From the NCBI GenBank assembly GCA_017302505.1, contig JAFLDH010000002.1:1-64000 (forward strand): 64,000 bases of DNA, in the 5' to 3' direction. Below the pieces are notes generated by a model. The model worked only from the letters and a program-made list of their open reading frames with translations. It made no database searches and was not told the origin of the DNA. How positions within the stretch are numbered: the stretch's first letter is position 1; every line of letters starts with the position of its first letter. This document shows, in pieces, positions 1 to 6,734 of the stretch. Source of the DNA: Burkholderiales bacterium (GTDB taxonomy: Bacteria; Pseudomonadota; Gammaproteobacteria; Burkholderiales; Burkholderiaceae_C). The translations under genes and the position numbers were made by a program.

Positions 1-98
1 CGTTCCTTGACCAGCCTCACCGCCTCAAGCTTGAACTCCCGGCTGAACTGCCGTCTCGTTGCCATGAACCACCTCCGGTTTCGTCTTGCACCTTAACA
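1..98 (-). mobile_element. IS3-family element, 5' end with start of transposase orfA (partial)
   Basis: Read leftward from 63, the sequence encodes MATRRQFSREFKLEAVRLVK, the helix-turn-helix start of IS3-family transposase OrfA. The gene runs off the left window edge. An element end near position 98 is inferred, because a leftward reading there begins TGTTAAGGTGCAAGACGAAA and then reaches a GGAGG ribosome binding site before the ATG. The tniQ reading frame resumes just to the right, which suggests that this element split or truncated tniQ. The exact terminal repeat cannot be confirmed without the other end. Confidence 0.75.
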
Positions 99-144
99 AG
101 GTGTCTTCGAAACCGGCAGCAGGCCAGGTCGGGGTAGCGGTGCC

Positions 145-1131
145 ATGCGCCGACAGTGGTGCCCGCACTGCCTCGACGAAGACCTCGTTGCCTTCGGAGA
201 CCCCCATCTCCGCCTGTTCTGGACTGTCGGGCTGGTCACGGCATGCCCGAAGCACGGTTGTCGGCTGGAGACCACATGTCCAATCTGTGGTGAGGGCAGG
301 ACACAAACCGGCAGACACGCCAAGCGCGTCAGCATGATCGGTCCGGGCGCTTGTGGCTCTTGCGGCGCGTGGTTGGGAGCGCGAGACGCCGGTCGCGCGG
401 GTGAGCCTCGGGCCGTGGCGCAGGCGACTGACCTTGAGGTTTGCATGGCACGACAAGTCGCCCTGCTTGTGGCCGAGCCCCTTCAAGCAGTTGAGCGGGT
501 TGCGGTAGACGCGGTACTGCAGGGGGCCTGCCGGCGCTACTTTGGAGGAGCAATGGCCGACCTGGCGCGGTGGGTGGGGCTGAACAGGTCGACAGTCCAC
601 GGATGGATGTCTGGAGCCGTGGTGCCGGAATTGTCGAGGCTTGTCGAGCTTGCGCTCAAGCTGCATATCGATCTTCGCGACCTTGTCGCTGGCAATGTCA
701 GTGCGCTGCCTTCAAGCCTCGGAAGTGCGGCCGCTGCACTTGAACCGCGAAGGCGCGCCCCGCCCGAACCGGAGCAGAAGCGGCGCCAATTGCAGGCAAG
801 GCTCACGGCTTCGGAGTCGTGGAGCATCCGTGGCATGGCCGCCGATCTCGGCATCTCGCACCGGGATGTGTACTACTACGCAGGCGATGCTGCTCGCGAG
901 CAAGCTTCAGTTCGTCGGGACCAGTCGGAGATGAAGCGGAGCATCGAGCTTGCAGCCGCCCGGAGCGTGGCAGTGGCTTCGCTGGACACCGAGACCTCAA
1001 GCGCTCGGGGATTGGTGCGGCGCACAAGAGATGCGGTCGCGGCAAGCCATCCGCAGTTGTCGTACGCCGATCTCGGGAACGTCGTGCAGCAAGCTATCGC
1101 GTCCGTCAGGGTCAGCATCGGCTCCGCGTGA
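145..1131 (+). pseudogene. tniQ: TniQ-family transposition protein, 5'-truncated
   Basis: TniQ proteins are target-selection partners of Tn7/Tn5053-type transposons. The 328 residues from the first ATG begin directly in the zinc-binding part of the TniQ domain (WCPHCL near residue 5, then CPKHGC and CPICG around residues 36-50). The normal N-terminal segment is missing. The frame is open back to 97, right at the inferred IS3 end, so the N-terminus was probably lost by that insertion. Around residues 130-180 there is a helix-turn-helix-like stretch (WVGLNRSTVHGWMSG), and a second DNA-binding-like stretch (MAADLGISHRDVYYY) lies near 230. No tniA or tniB is visible in the window. It is probably inactive. 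Confidence 0.7.
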
Positions 1132-1271
1132 TAGCAGCCTGCGAAAATTGCATGCGCGTAGACATGCCAAGCGTACCGACGCGGCGGTGAAGCCCCAGGA
1201 GGTTGCCGTGCAAGCCTGAACCAGATTTTCGGTTGCAGGCCGATCGCTAAGCCAGTCCCACCCCACAAGAC

Positions 1272-1296
1272 AAAAGCCACCCGATGGGTGGCTTTT
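1272..1296. terminator. Rho-independent terminator hairpin
   Basis: A perfect 11-bp stem (AAAAGCCACCC / GGGTGGCTTTT) with a 3-nt loop lies downstream of the tniQ remnant. The A-run on one side and T-run on the other allow it to work in both directions. Confidence 0.8.
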
Positions 1297-1414
1297 GCAT
1301 TTGCGCATCGGGAGAAACCATCCCCAGAGGCCAACTGAACTAAGGCAATTCGATGCCGTTCGGCAGGGAAACAGCCGCCGCCACACGTTGAGAATCAACG
1401 GCTTGCAGAAAAGT

Positions 1415-1438
1415 TGGTGGAGACGAGGAGGATCGAAC
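1415..1438 (-). other. tRNA 3'-end fragment (T-loop, acceptor stem, CCA), probable att-type scar
   Basis: Read leftward, the end of this segment is GATCCTCCTCGTCTCCACCA, preceded by GTTC. It matches the T-loop, acceptor strand and CCA of a betaproteobacterial tRNA (probably tRNA-Ala). The rest of the tRNA is absent and the 5' T-stem strand is mismatched. Such 3' ends are copied by site-specific integrases, so this is probably an old attachment site. No integrase is visible nearby. Confidence 0.6.
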
Positions 1439-1765
1439 GTCCTACTTGCCATCCTGCAATAAAGCCTTGCAAATCAATCGCTTGCAAGAGTTCGACGCGA
1501 CTTCGAAGTGCGCGAATTGGATCGCCTTGATGGACTACATCTTGGATCACCAAGGCATCCAGTCTATGCCTGTTGCCGGCGTCGTGTCCAGCTTTGCGTT
1601 GTGCCCAAACCCTCAACGCGTGTTGCATGCAACGTGGACAGACGGTGGTGCTTCAGACTGAACTGAGCCATTCGACGTCGATGTCCTGAGCGACGGCGGT
1701 GTTCATCACCGGCCATTCGACGGTTCACGAAAGGCACGACCACTCTACTGCCGAAAGGGAACATT

Positions 1766-1792
1766 GGCCAGCCCTGATACTTCAGGCTGGCC
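1766..1792. repeat. Long inverted repeat (hairpin)
   Basis: GGCCAGCC at 1766-1773 pairs with GGCTGGCC at 1785-1792, extended by TGA/TCA. It lies 22 nt before the DUF6933 gene. It may terminate upstream transcripts or form a leader structure, though there is no T-run. Confidence 0.5.
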
Positions 1793-1813
1793 TCACACTC
1801 CGTCTCGGCTCAG

Positions 1814-2329
1814 TTGTTTGCACTTCGCTGTACCCGGAAGCTGCTGGACAGGCTCAGTGTCGTGCCAGATCCTGAACCTGCACCGCCTGACACAGTCCTT
1901 GGCGACTGGTATGCCAATCTGGTCCGCGCTGGCCGAGCTCAGGTCGTGCTTGCTGTCAGCGAAAGAACCTTGCTGCCTGTCGTGGTGCCAGCGCGAGATG
2001 GACGGTCCCTGGTTCAGCGGCTCAGCGCAGCCTTGGAGCCGATGCTCACCGCCGTCGGTGTCCCAGCGAACGATGCGATCGCCGAGCTCGGCGCAATGCA
2101 ACGCTGGGCCATAGGAAAGACGGCGAACCGCCGCGTCCTGGGATCGCTCAACGACTTGGCGTTCCAGCTTCAAGTCGGGCTGTTCGACTTCCCGGATCGA
2201 ACGCTGCCGGCGCAATCGCTCTGGTTGGCCAAGACGCCCTTGAAGGTCATCGACTATGGTGCGCCCGACCAAGCTACGCTCGCGGCGTTTGCGGCCAGCA
2301 GGGCATTGCGGGCAGCCAGCGTCCGATGA
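1814..2329 (+). CDS. DUF6933 family protein
   Basis: This is a 171-residue protein of unknown function. The start ([17 protein letters not shown] start codon) and the segment [26 protein letters not shown] around residues 30-55 match DUF6933 proteins, which are small soluble proteins of unknown role often found near mobile elements. No signal peptide or membrane segment is seen. The gene stands alone between an IS/tRNA scar and an RND-pump remnant and overlaps the latter's open frame by four bases. The TTG start is chosen because the family begins at this point; no in-frame ATG fits. Confidence 0.65.
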   Translation: MFALRCTRKLLDRLSVVPDPEPAPPDTVLGDWYANLVRAGRAQVVLAVSERTLLPVVVPARDGRSLVQRLSAALEPMLTAVGVPANDAIAELGAMQRWAIGKTANRRVLGSLNDLAFQLQVGLFDFPDRTLPAQSLWLAKTPLKVIDYGAPDQATLAAFAASRALRAASVR

Positions 2330-2409
2330 CCGCTTTACTCAGAGGCGAGCGGCAGCCCGCGACCCACAGCGGTCCGACGGGATCCAAGATTGCTCGCCCG
2401 ACAGCAGAC

Positions 2410-2675
2410 ATGCAGGTAACAGTGCGGCGTGCCTCGCGCGAGGTGGTCGACGAGACCATCCGCGAAGGCGCGGCGCAACGCGTGCGATCGAAGGCGATGA
2501 CAGTGGCGGTGATCCTGGCCGGCCTGGTGCCCATCGTCTGGGGCAACGGCACCAGCTCCGAGGTGATAAGCCGCATCGCCGTGCCGATGCTCCGCGGCAT
2601 GGTCACAGCCCTGCTGTCGCTCTTCGTCGTGCCGGCGGCAGCGCTCACGAGCGTTTTGCGACGACCGGCCGGCCA
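2410..2675 (+). pseudogene. C-terminal remnant of a CusA/CzcA-type RND efflux permease
   Basis: The translation ([18 protein letters not shown], then [17 protein letters not shown]) matches the last cytoplasmic loop and final two membrane helices of heavy-metal RND pumps such as CusA. The other roughly 950 residues are absent. Its 3' end runs into the 3' end of the convergent cadR gene. It is non-functional debris, probably from an older efflux operon displaced by a rearrangement. Confidence 0.75.
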
Positions 2676-3127
2676 TGCACGGCGCCGACATGCGCGCGAC
2701 CGGACGGCGCCGGGCGCGGGGCATCGGCACTTCGACGCTCCGCGTTGAGCTGTTCGAGGATGCCGCAGGGCTGCCCCTTGCGCTCCGAATTGCAGTGCGC
2801 GCGCAACTCGCGCAGTTGCTTTTCCAGCAGCTTCAATTCGCGCACGCGCAGGGCGACATGTTCGATGTGCTCGTCGAGCACCGCGTTCACCTCGCCGCAG
2901 TCCACCGCGGGCCGGTCCAGGTAGCGCAACAGGATGCGCACCTCGTCGAGGCTCATGTCCAGCGACCGGCAGCGGCGGATGAAGGCCAGCCGTTGCACGT
3001 GGGCCGCACCGTACTGGCGATAGTTCGCCTCGCTGCGGGCCGGTTCCGGAACGAGGCGTTCGCGCTCGTAGAAGCGGATCGTTTCCACCGCAGTGTCGGT
3101 GGCCGTCGCCAGTTCGCCGATCTTCAT
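2645..3127 (-). CDS. cadR: Cd(II)/Pb(II)-responsive MerR-family regulator
   Basis: CadR/PbrR-type regulators bind Cd(II) or Pb(II) and distort the DNA between over-spaced -35 and -10 boxes to switch on efflux genes. This 160-residue protein has the MerR winged helix ([20 protein letters not shown], residues 1-20), a dimerisation helix and the three metal-site cysteines C77, C112 and C121. A short Arg/Ala/Pro-rich tail follows. It is the last gene of a leftward operon DUF3703-lspA-dsbB-dsbA-cadR. A second copy lies at 22384-22824. Its likely targets are the promoters at 5198-5228, 6698-6728 and 22865-22895. The choice of Cd/Pb over Zn rests on cysteine spacing and is inference. Confidence 0.88.
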   Translation of the reverse strand: MKIGELATATDTAVETIRFYERERLVPEPARSEANYRQYGAAHVQRLAFIRRCRSLDMSLDEVRILLRYLDRPAVDCGEVNAVLDEHIEHVALRVRELKLLEKQLRELRAHCNSERKGQPCGILEQLNAERRSADAPRPAPSGRAHVGAVHGRPVVAKRS

Positions 3128-3154
3128 GGTTCGCCCCTTTCTGGTCTTGCGTTC

Positions 3155-3811
3155 TCAGGGTTTGGGGACCTTGGCCAGTTCCTCGTTGACGAGCGCCTTC
3201 AGTTGCGCTTCGCCGAAGTTGGTCAAGGGCCGGCCATTGACGAAGAAGCCTGGTGTCGCCCGCACCTTCAAGGCCTGCATGTCGGCGATGTCCTGCCGCA
3301 ATGCGTCGGCGATGGCCGGGCTGCCGGCATCGGCGCGCGCCTTGGCCATGTCCACGCCGGTGTCGGCGATCGACTCCCAGATCAGCTCGGGTTGCGGGTT
3401 GCCATGCGCCGCCCATCGCGGCTGGTCGGCCAGCGCCCTTTCCAGCGCCGGCCAATACTTGCCCTGCAGCCGTGCGGCTTCGAGGATCTGCACGGCCCGG
3501 TCCGAGCCTGGATGCAGCGGCGCATAGCGCAGCACCAGCCGGACCTGCCCGAAGCTGGCGTTGACGATGCCTTTGACCACGGGATAGAGGGCGCGGCAGG
3601 TTTCGCACGACGGGTCGAAGAACTCGATGATCGTGACCTTGGCCTGCGGGTTGCCGAACACCGGCGCGTGGGCGCGCACCAGCGCGTCGCTGCCGGCCTG
3701 CACGGCGGTGGCGGCCTGTTGCGCGGACCGGTCCCGGTAGATCGCGATGCCGGTGATGAAGGCTAAGGCGACCACGCCGACCGCACCCGCCATCAGCCAT
3801 TTGCTCTTCAT
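3155..3811 (-). CDS. DsbA-family thioredoxin-fold protein, membrane-anchored
   Basis: This is a 218-residue periplasmic thiol oxidoreductase. There is an N-terminal membrane anchor or signal (residues 5-24), then the thioredoxin fold with active site CETC at residues 69-72 (context FFDPSCETC) and a cis-proline loop (RATPGFFVNG). The start at 3811 follows an AAGGAAGG ribosome binding site and overlaps the stop of the upstream dsbB by four bases, so the two are translationally coupled. With DsbB next door it probably forms disulfides in, or protects thiols of, periplasmic metal-resistance proteins. Part of a second copy survives at 21135-21186. Confidence 0.85.
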   Translation of the reverse strand: MKSKWLMAGAVGVVALAFITGIAIYRDRSAQQAATAVQAGSDALVRAHAPVFGNPQAKVTIIEFFDPSCETCRALYPVVKGIVNASFGQVRLVLRYAPLHPGSDRAVQILEAARLQGKYWPALERALADQPRWAAHGNPQPELIWESIADTGVDMAKARADAGSPAIADALRQDIADMQALKVRATPGFFVNGRPLTNFGEAQLKALVNEELAKVPKP

Positions 3812-4239
3812 GAACGGCCTTCCTTCTTTCGGTTCGACAACAGCAACACCAGGATCGCCGTGAAGGCGAACAGCGACAGCAGCGGGATGGGCACGAAGCC
3901 GGCCACCTGCAGGTCCGCATCGGCACACGACACGCCCTGCTGGCAGGGGCTCAAAGCTTCGTCGATCACGCCCCAGAACAACAGGCTGTGGTACAGCGCC
4001 AGGCCCAAGCCGGCCCAGGCCAGCGGCAGGGCATAGCGGGCGCTGCGCGCATCGCCGTCGAACACACCCACGCCGAGCACCACGACCAGCGGAAACATCG
4101 CGATGCGCTGGTACCAGCACAGCAGGCAGGGGGTCTTGCCCATCACCTCGCCGAGGAACAGCGCGCCCCCCGTGGCCACCAGGGCGACGAGCCAGGCCAG
4201 GAACAACGGTGTTCCGGCGCTGCGCTGTGCCTTGTCCAT
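3808..4239 (-). CDS. dsbB: Disulfide bond formation protein DsbB
   Basis: This is a 143-residue inner-membrane quinone-dependent oxidase that recycles DsbA. Four hydrophobic segments are evident. The first cysteine pair is C38-LL-C41 (context KTPCLLCWYQR), the family signature, and the second periplasmic pair is C99 and C105. It is slightly short for the family but has both redox centres. It overlaps dsbA by ATGA and lies 19 nt after lspA. The start at 4239 is chosen because the open frame upstream of it is the wrong frame of lspA. Confidence 0.88.
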   Translation of the reverse strand: MDKAQRSAGTPLFLAWLVALVATGGALFLGEVMGKTPCLLCWYQRIAMFPLVVVLGVGVFDGDARSARYALPLAWAGLGLALYHSLLFWGVIDEALSPCQQGVSCADADLQVAGFVPIPLLSLFAFTAILVLLLSNRKKEGRS

Positions 4240-4258
4240 GCTTATCGGCCCGGCACCA

Positions 4259-4789
4259 TCAGGCCCGCCGTGCCCCGCCCGGCACGAACGACGCGAGCAG
4301 CAGCAGGCCAGCGCCGCCGACCACCAGGATGTCGGCGAGGTTGAAAGCCGGCCAGTGCATGCCGCGCCAGTGCAGGTCCAGATAGTCGACCACCGCACCG
4401 AGGCGCAGTCGATCAACCACGTTGCCCAACGCCCCGCCGATGAGGCCGACGTAGGCCGCAGCCTCGAGCCGGCTTGCAACGCCGCGGCGCAACCACCAGG
4501 CCAGCACGATGCTCACCGCAACGCCGACCACAACGAGACACCAGCGCTGCCACCCGCCCGCGTCGGCCAGGAACGAGAACGCCGCGCCGGGGTTGAGCAC
4601 ATGCACGATGTTGAACCACGAGGTGACGAACACCTGTTCGCCAAGGTCCAGCGACGAGGCCACCCACGCCTTGATGCCCTGATCGGCGGCCAGGCCGGCG
4701 CCTGCCCACATCAGGCAAGCGCGCCAATGCCGCCGCGAATCGAAGGGCGGCGCGGGGGGCTTGATCGTCAAGGCTTCAAGCACGACCAT
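4259..4789 (-). CDS. lspA: Lipoprotein signal peptidase (signal peptidase II)
   Basis: LspA cleaves the signal peptide of prolipoproteins in the inner membrane. The 176-residue protein has four hydrophobic segments and both catalytic aspartates: D126 in GNVVDR and D153 in FNLADI. Metal-resistance operons (for example pbr) often carry their own lspA, distinct from the housekeeping copy near ileS. It overlaps the upstream DUF3703 gene by 14 bases. Candidate local clients are the CzcB lipoprotein (LAGC lipobox) and the lipoprotein at 17073. Confidence 0.92.
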   Translation of the reverse strand: MVVLEALTIKPPAPPFDSRRHWRACLMWAGAGLAADQGIKAWVASSLDLGEQVFVTSWFNIVHVLNPGAAFSFLADAGGWQRWCLVVVGVAVSIVLAWWLRRGVASRLEAAAYVGLIGGALGNVVDRLRLGAVVDYLDLHWRGMHWPAFNLADILVVGGAGLLLLASFVPGGARRA

Positions 4790-5132
4790 CGTTCAGCAGG
4801 CGCTTCAAGTCGGCGGGCACGTCCATCGGCGCGAAGGCGCTGACGTTGGAGCGGCCGGTGTTGCCCACAGGCAGCCGCTTGAACAGGTGCCCGAGCGGCA
4901 CCAGCGCCAAGCGCAACAACTGCCCGCGGATCTCGCGCCCATCCGCAAGATCCCGTGCCGCACGCAGCATCAGCACGTGTACGTGCCCATGACGGATGAA
5001 GTCGCGCTGGCCCAGCACATGAGCACGCTCCAGTTGTGCCAGACCCAGCACAGGCTCGGACCGTGCCAGGCTTGCGCGGGCGGCGGCCATGGTGGTGTCG
5101 TAGGCAGCAATGCGCGATGAGTCAGGGCTCAT
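4776..5132 (-). CDS. DUF3703 family protein
   Basis: This is a 118-residue protein of a family of unknown function that recurs in cadmium/zinc resistance clusters. The conserved C-terminal part is LVPLGHLFKRLPVGNTG followed by NVSAFAPMDVP. It has several histidines (HVLGQRDFIRHGHVHVL, residues 40-56) that might bind metal or haem. There is no signal peptide, so it is probably cytosolic. It is the first gene of the operon reading to cadR and sits just downstream of the MerR-type promoter at 5198-5228. Confidence 0.78.
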   Translation of the reverse strand: MSPDSSRIAAYDTTMAAARASLARSEPVLGLAQLERAHVLGQRDFIRHGHVHVLMLRAARDLADGREIRGQLLRLALVPLGHLFKRLPVGNTGRSNVSAFAPMDVPADLKRLLNDGRA

Positions 5133-5197
5133 TTTTCTCTCCTTCGAAAAGGGGCGATGCGAAAGCGGCCGGGAACCGGCTTCGAGTCATGCCCGGC

Positions 5198-5228
5198 ATT
5201 GCAAAGCATGAAGCCGCTACAGAGTCAA
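5198..5228 (-). promoter_or_regulatory. MerR-type promoter of the DUF3703-lspA-dsbBA-cadR operon
   Basis: Read leftward: -35 TTGACT (5228-5223), a 19-bp spacer and -10 TGCAAT (5203-5198). The spacer has a degenerate dyad (CTGTAG / CTTCATG). The 19-bp spacing and TTGACTCT start are shared with the promoters of both cadA genes. Control by CadR is inferred; one half-site is poor. Confidence 0.6.
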
Positions 5229-5282
5229 GCCCTTCGGTCCAACGACCATGACACGCTGCGCAAGTGTCGGTGACGCTCGCTG

Positions 5283-5705
5283 TCAACCCGCGACCAGCGC
5301 GTCGATGATCGGGCAAGCGCCCTTGGTCGCCCCCATTTCGCATTCGCGCAACAGCAAGGTCAGCGCCCTGCGCATCGCCTTGAGGTCGGCGAGCCTTCTC
5401 TCGATGCCCTCCAGCTTGTGCGCAGCGAGTTCGCGGGTTTCGACACAGGCATGTGCCTGGTCAAGCTTCAGCAAACTGCCGATCTCTTCCAGCGTGAAGC
5501 CGAGCACCTGTGCCCGCCTTATGAAACGTATGCGTCTGACCGCGTCGGCCGCGTAGCGGCGCTGTCCACGGGCTGGCTTGTCCGGTTCCGGCATCAATCC
5601 ACGTCGCTGGTAGTAGCGGATCGTCTCGACGTTCACGCCGGCCGCGGCAGCCACGCGCCCTATCGTCAGATCGGCCGTTGCGCCTTGTGCTTGACTCCGT
5701 ACCAT
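5283..5705 (-). CDS. merR: Mercury-responsive regulator MerR
   Basis: This is a repressor-activator of mer genes. The winged helix is LTIGRVAAAAGVNVETIRYY (residues 13-32), followed by the dimerisation helix. Cysteines 87, 122 and 131 have the 35/9 spacing of the Hg(II) site of classical MerR (C82, C117, C126 in Tn501). It is divergent from merT. The only ATG lies inside the shared operator dyad, so translation may use that codon on a short leader or begin at the CTG that opens LTIGRV. The metal specificity call rests on cysteine spacing and on the neighbouring merTP. Confidence 0.85.
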   Translation of the reverse strand: MVRSQAQGATADLTIGRVAAAAGVNVETIRYYQRRGLMPEPDKPARGQRRYAADAVRRIRFIRRAQVLGFTLEEIGSLLKLDQAHACVETRELAAHKLEGIERRLADLKAMRRALTLLLRECEMGATKGACPIIDALVAG

Positions 5706-5721
5706 GGTACGGACTATAGAC
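5691..5721 (+). promoter_or_regulatory. mer operator/promoter
   Basis: -35 TTGACT (5691-5696) is followed by a perfect 16-bp dyad CCGTACCATGGTACGG (5697-5712) and a -10 at about 5715-5721 (TATAGAC), giving an over-long 18-19-bp spacer. It closely matches the Tn501/Tn21 mer operator (CCGTAC...GTACGG). It should drive merTP and place MerR on its own start region. Confidence 0.88.
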
Positions 5722-5751
5722 TGCGGTCAGCAGGGCCGTTTCAACTCACGA

Positions 5752-6099
5752 ATGTCAACCTTCAACGCCAATGGTTCGCTCGTCGCCGGAGCGCTGGCCG
5801 CCATTGGCGCATCGGTCTGCTGCGTCGGTCCGCTCATGCTGTTGATGCTGGGCATCGGCGGCACCTGGGTCGCCCACCTGACGGCGCTGGAGCCGTTGCG
5901 CCCCTGGTTCATCGCGGCGACGCTGCTGTTCCTCGGCCTGGCGTTCCACCGTCTCTTTCTGCGGCCGCAGGTCTGCCTGCCGGGCGCGCAGTGTGCCGAG
6001 CCGATGGTGTTGCGGCGTCAGCGATGGACCTTCGCGGTCGTCGCCCTCGCAGTGCTCACTTTGTTGCTGGTGCCCTGGCTGGCGCCGTTCTTCCTCTGA
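5752..6099 (+). CDS. merT: Mercuric ion transporter MerT
   Basis: This is a 115-residue inner-membrane protein that takes Hg(II) from MerP and passes it to the cytosol. The vicinal pair C23-C24 (ASVCCVGP) lies in helix 1, and the second pair C75/C81 lies in the loop after helix 2. Three hydrophobic segments are present. The start at 5752 is chosen to begin the typical N-terminus; the longer frame begins inside the operator. It is followed 15 nt later by merP. Mercury import without reduction would be harmful, so the lack of merA here is puzzling. Confidence 0.88.
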   Translation: MSTFNANGSLVAGALAAIGASVCCVGPLMLLMLGIGGTWVAHLTALEPLRPWFIAATLLFLGLAFHRLFLRPQVCLPGAQCAEPMVLRRQRWTFAVVALAVLTLLLVPWLAPFFL

Positions 6100-6114
6100 C
6101 CCGAGGTGCCTCTC

Positions 6115-6393
6115 ATGCGCAAATCGCTCATTGCGTCTGTCCTCGCCATCGCAGTGCTCCCGTCGCTTGCGGCAACGCCGCAGACCGCGGTTCTCGAAGT
6201 GCAGAACATGACCTGCAGCTTGTGCCCGATCACCGTCAAGAAGGCGCTGGAGAAAGTGCCCGGCGTGAGCCAGGCACAGATCGACTTTCAGAACAGGACA
6301 GCGACGGTGACTTTCGACGCCGACAAGGTCACGGCCGCAGGCCTGGTCAAAGCCACCACCGAAGCAGGCTTTCGCTCGGCGGTGCGCAAGTGA
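6115..6393 (+). CDS. merP: Periplasmic mercury-binding protein MerP
   Basis: This is a 92-residue protein with a signal peptide (residues 1-20, ending SLAA) and one heavy-metal-associated domain with motif NMTCSLC (C34, C37). It binds Hg(II) in the periplasm and hands it to MerT. The start at 6115 follows a CGAGG site; an upstream in-frame GTG is less likely because it would precede the signal peptide. Its stop overlaps the GTG start of the next gene. Confidence 0.9.
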   Translation: MRKSLIASVLAIAVLPSLAATPQTAVLEVQNMTCSLCPITVKKALEKVPGVSQAQIDFQNRTATVTFDADKVTAAGLVKATTEAGFRSAVRK

Positions 6394-6620
6394 ATGCCGC
6401 AACCACTCCCGTGCTGGACTCGATCTTGACGTGCCCGCGGTGCGGCCACGCCAAATCCGAGCGAATGCCGACGGATGCCTGCCAGTTCTTCTACGAATGC
6501 GAACGGTGCGGCGCAGTGCTTCGTCCGCTGGCTGGCGACTGTTGCGTGTTCTGTTCGTTCGGCACGGTCAAGTGCCCGCCGATGCAGATGCAGCCAGGCT
6601 GTTCGGGCTGCCACGCATGA
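6390..6620 (+). CDS. GDCCVxC-domain small cysteine-rich protein
   Basis: This is a 76-residue cytosolic protein rich in cysteine. It has a zinc-ribbon-like pair (C15-PR-C18), a second group (C31, C37, C40) and the family signature GDCCVFC at residues 49-55, then CPP and a C-terminal CSGC. The family is annotated as GDCCVxC (seleno)protein because some members carry selenocysteine; here the codons are cysteine. It starts at a GTG overlapping the merP stop, so it is coupled to merTP. A role in thiol binding or trafficking of imported Hg(II) is inference. Confidence 0.75.
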   Translation: MNAATTPVLDSILTCPRCGHAKSERMPTDACQFFYECERCGAVLRPLAGDCCVFCSFGTVKCPPMQMQPGCSGCHA

Positions 6621-6697
6621 CCGGCCGCCGGCGGTGGCACATGCACCGCCGCCGGTTGCTGCCAGGGGAGCGGTGCCTCGCACTTTCCATCGACCCC

Positions 6698-6728
6698 TTG
6701 ACTCTGACCCTGCTACAGGGTTTTCAAT
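6698..6728 (+). promoter_or_regulatory. MerR-type promoter of the first cadA-czc set
   Basis: -35 TTGACT (6698-6703), a 19-bp spacer carrying the dyad ACCCTG-CTA-CAGGGT (6707-6721) and -10 TTCAAT (6723-6728). The over-long spacer and dyad are typical of CadR/ZntR/PbrR targets. It lies directly before cadA. Confidence 0.82.
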
Positions 6729-6734
6729 GGCGGC

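Larger units (their letters stand above)
1132..1813. other. Non-coding stretch with terminator, tRNA 3' fragment and hairpin
   Basis: No convincing gene is seen here. Short open frames on both strands have no recognisable family. The stretch contains a strong terminator hairpin, a stray tRNA 3' end, a 12-nt palindrome (GTTGCATGCAAC, 1622-1633) and a long hairpin just before the next gene. This mixture is what one expects at a former integration boundary. Confidence 0.6.

Noticed and set aside
1395..1628. Possible integrase C-terminus ending in the tRNA fragment
   Set aside because: The position would suit an integrase, but the 77 residues show none of the tyrosine recombinase motifs (R, HxxR, Y).
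1622..1633. Palindrome GTTGCATGCAAC as an operator
   Set aside because: It is a perfect 12-nt palindrome, but no gene starts near it and a single short palindrome is expected by chance in a window of this size.
2274..3926. 550-codon open frame on the minus strand
   Set aside because: It overlaps the cadR and DsbA-type genes in another frame, its composition is Arg/Pro/Ala-rich with no domain, and both real genes have clear motifs and ribosome sites. It is a high-GC shadow.
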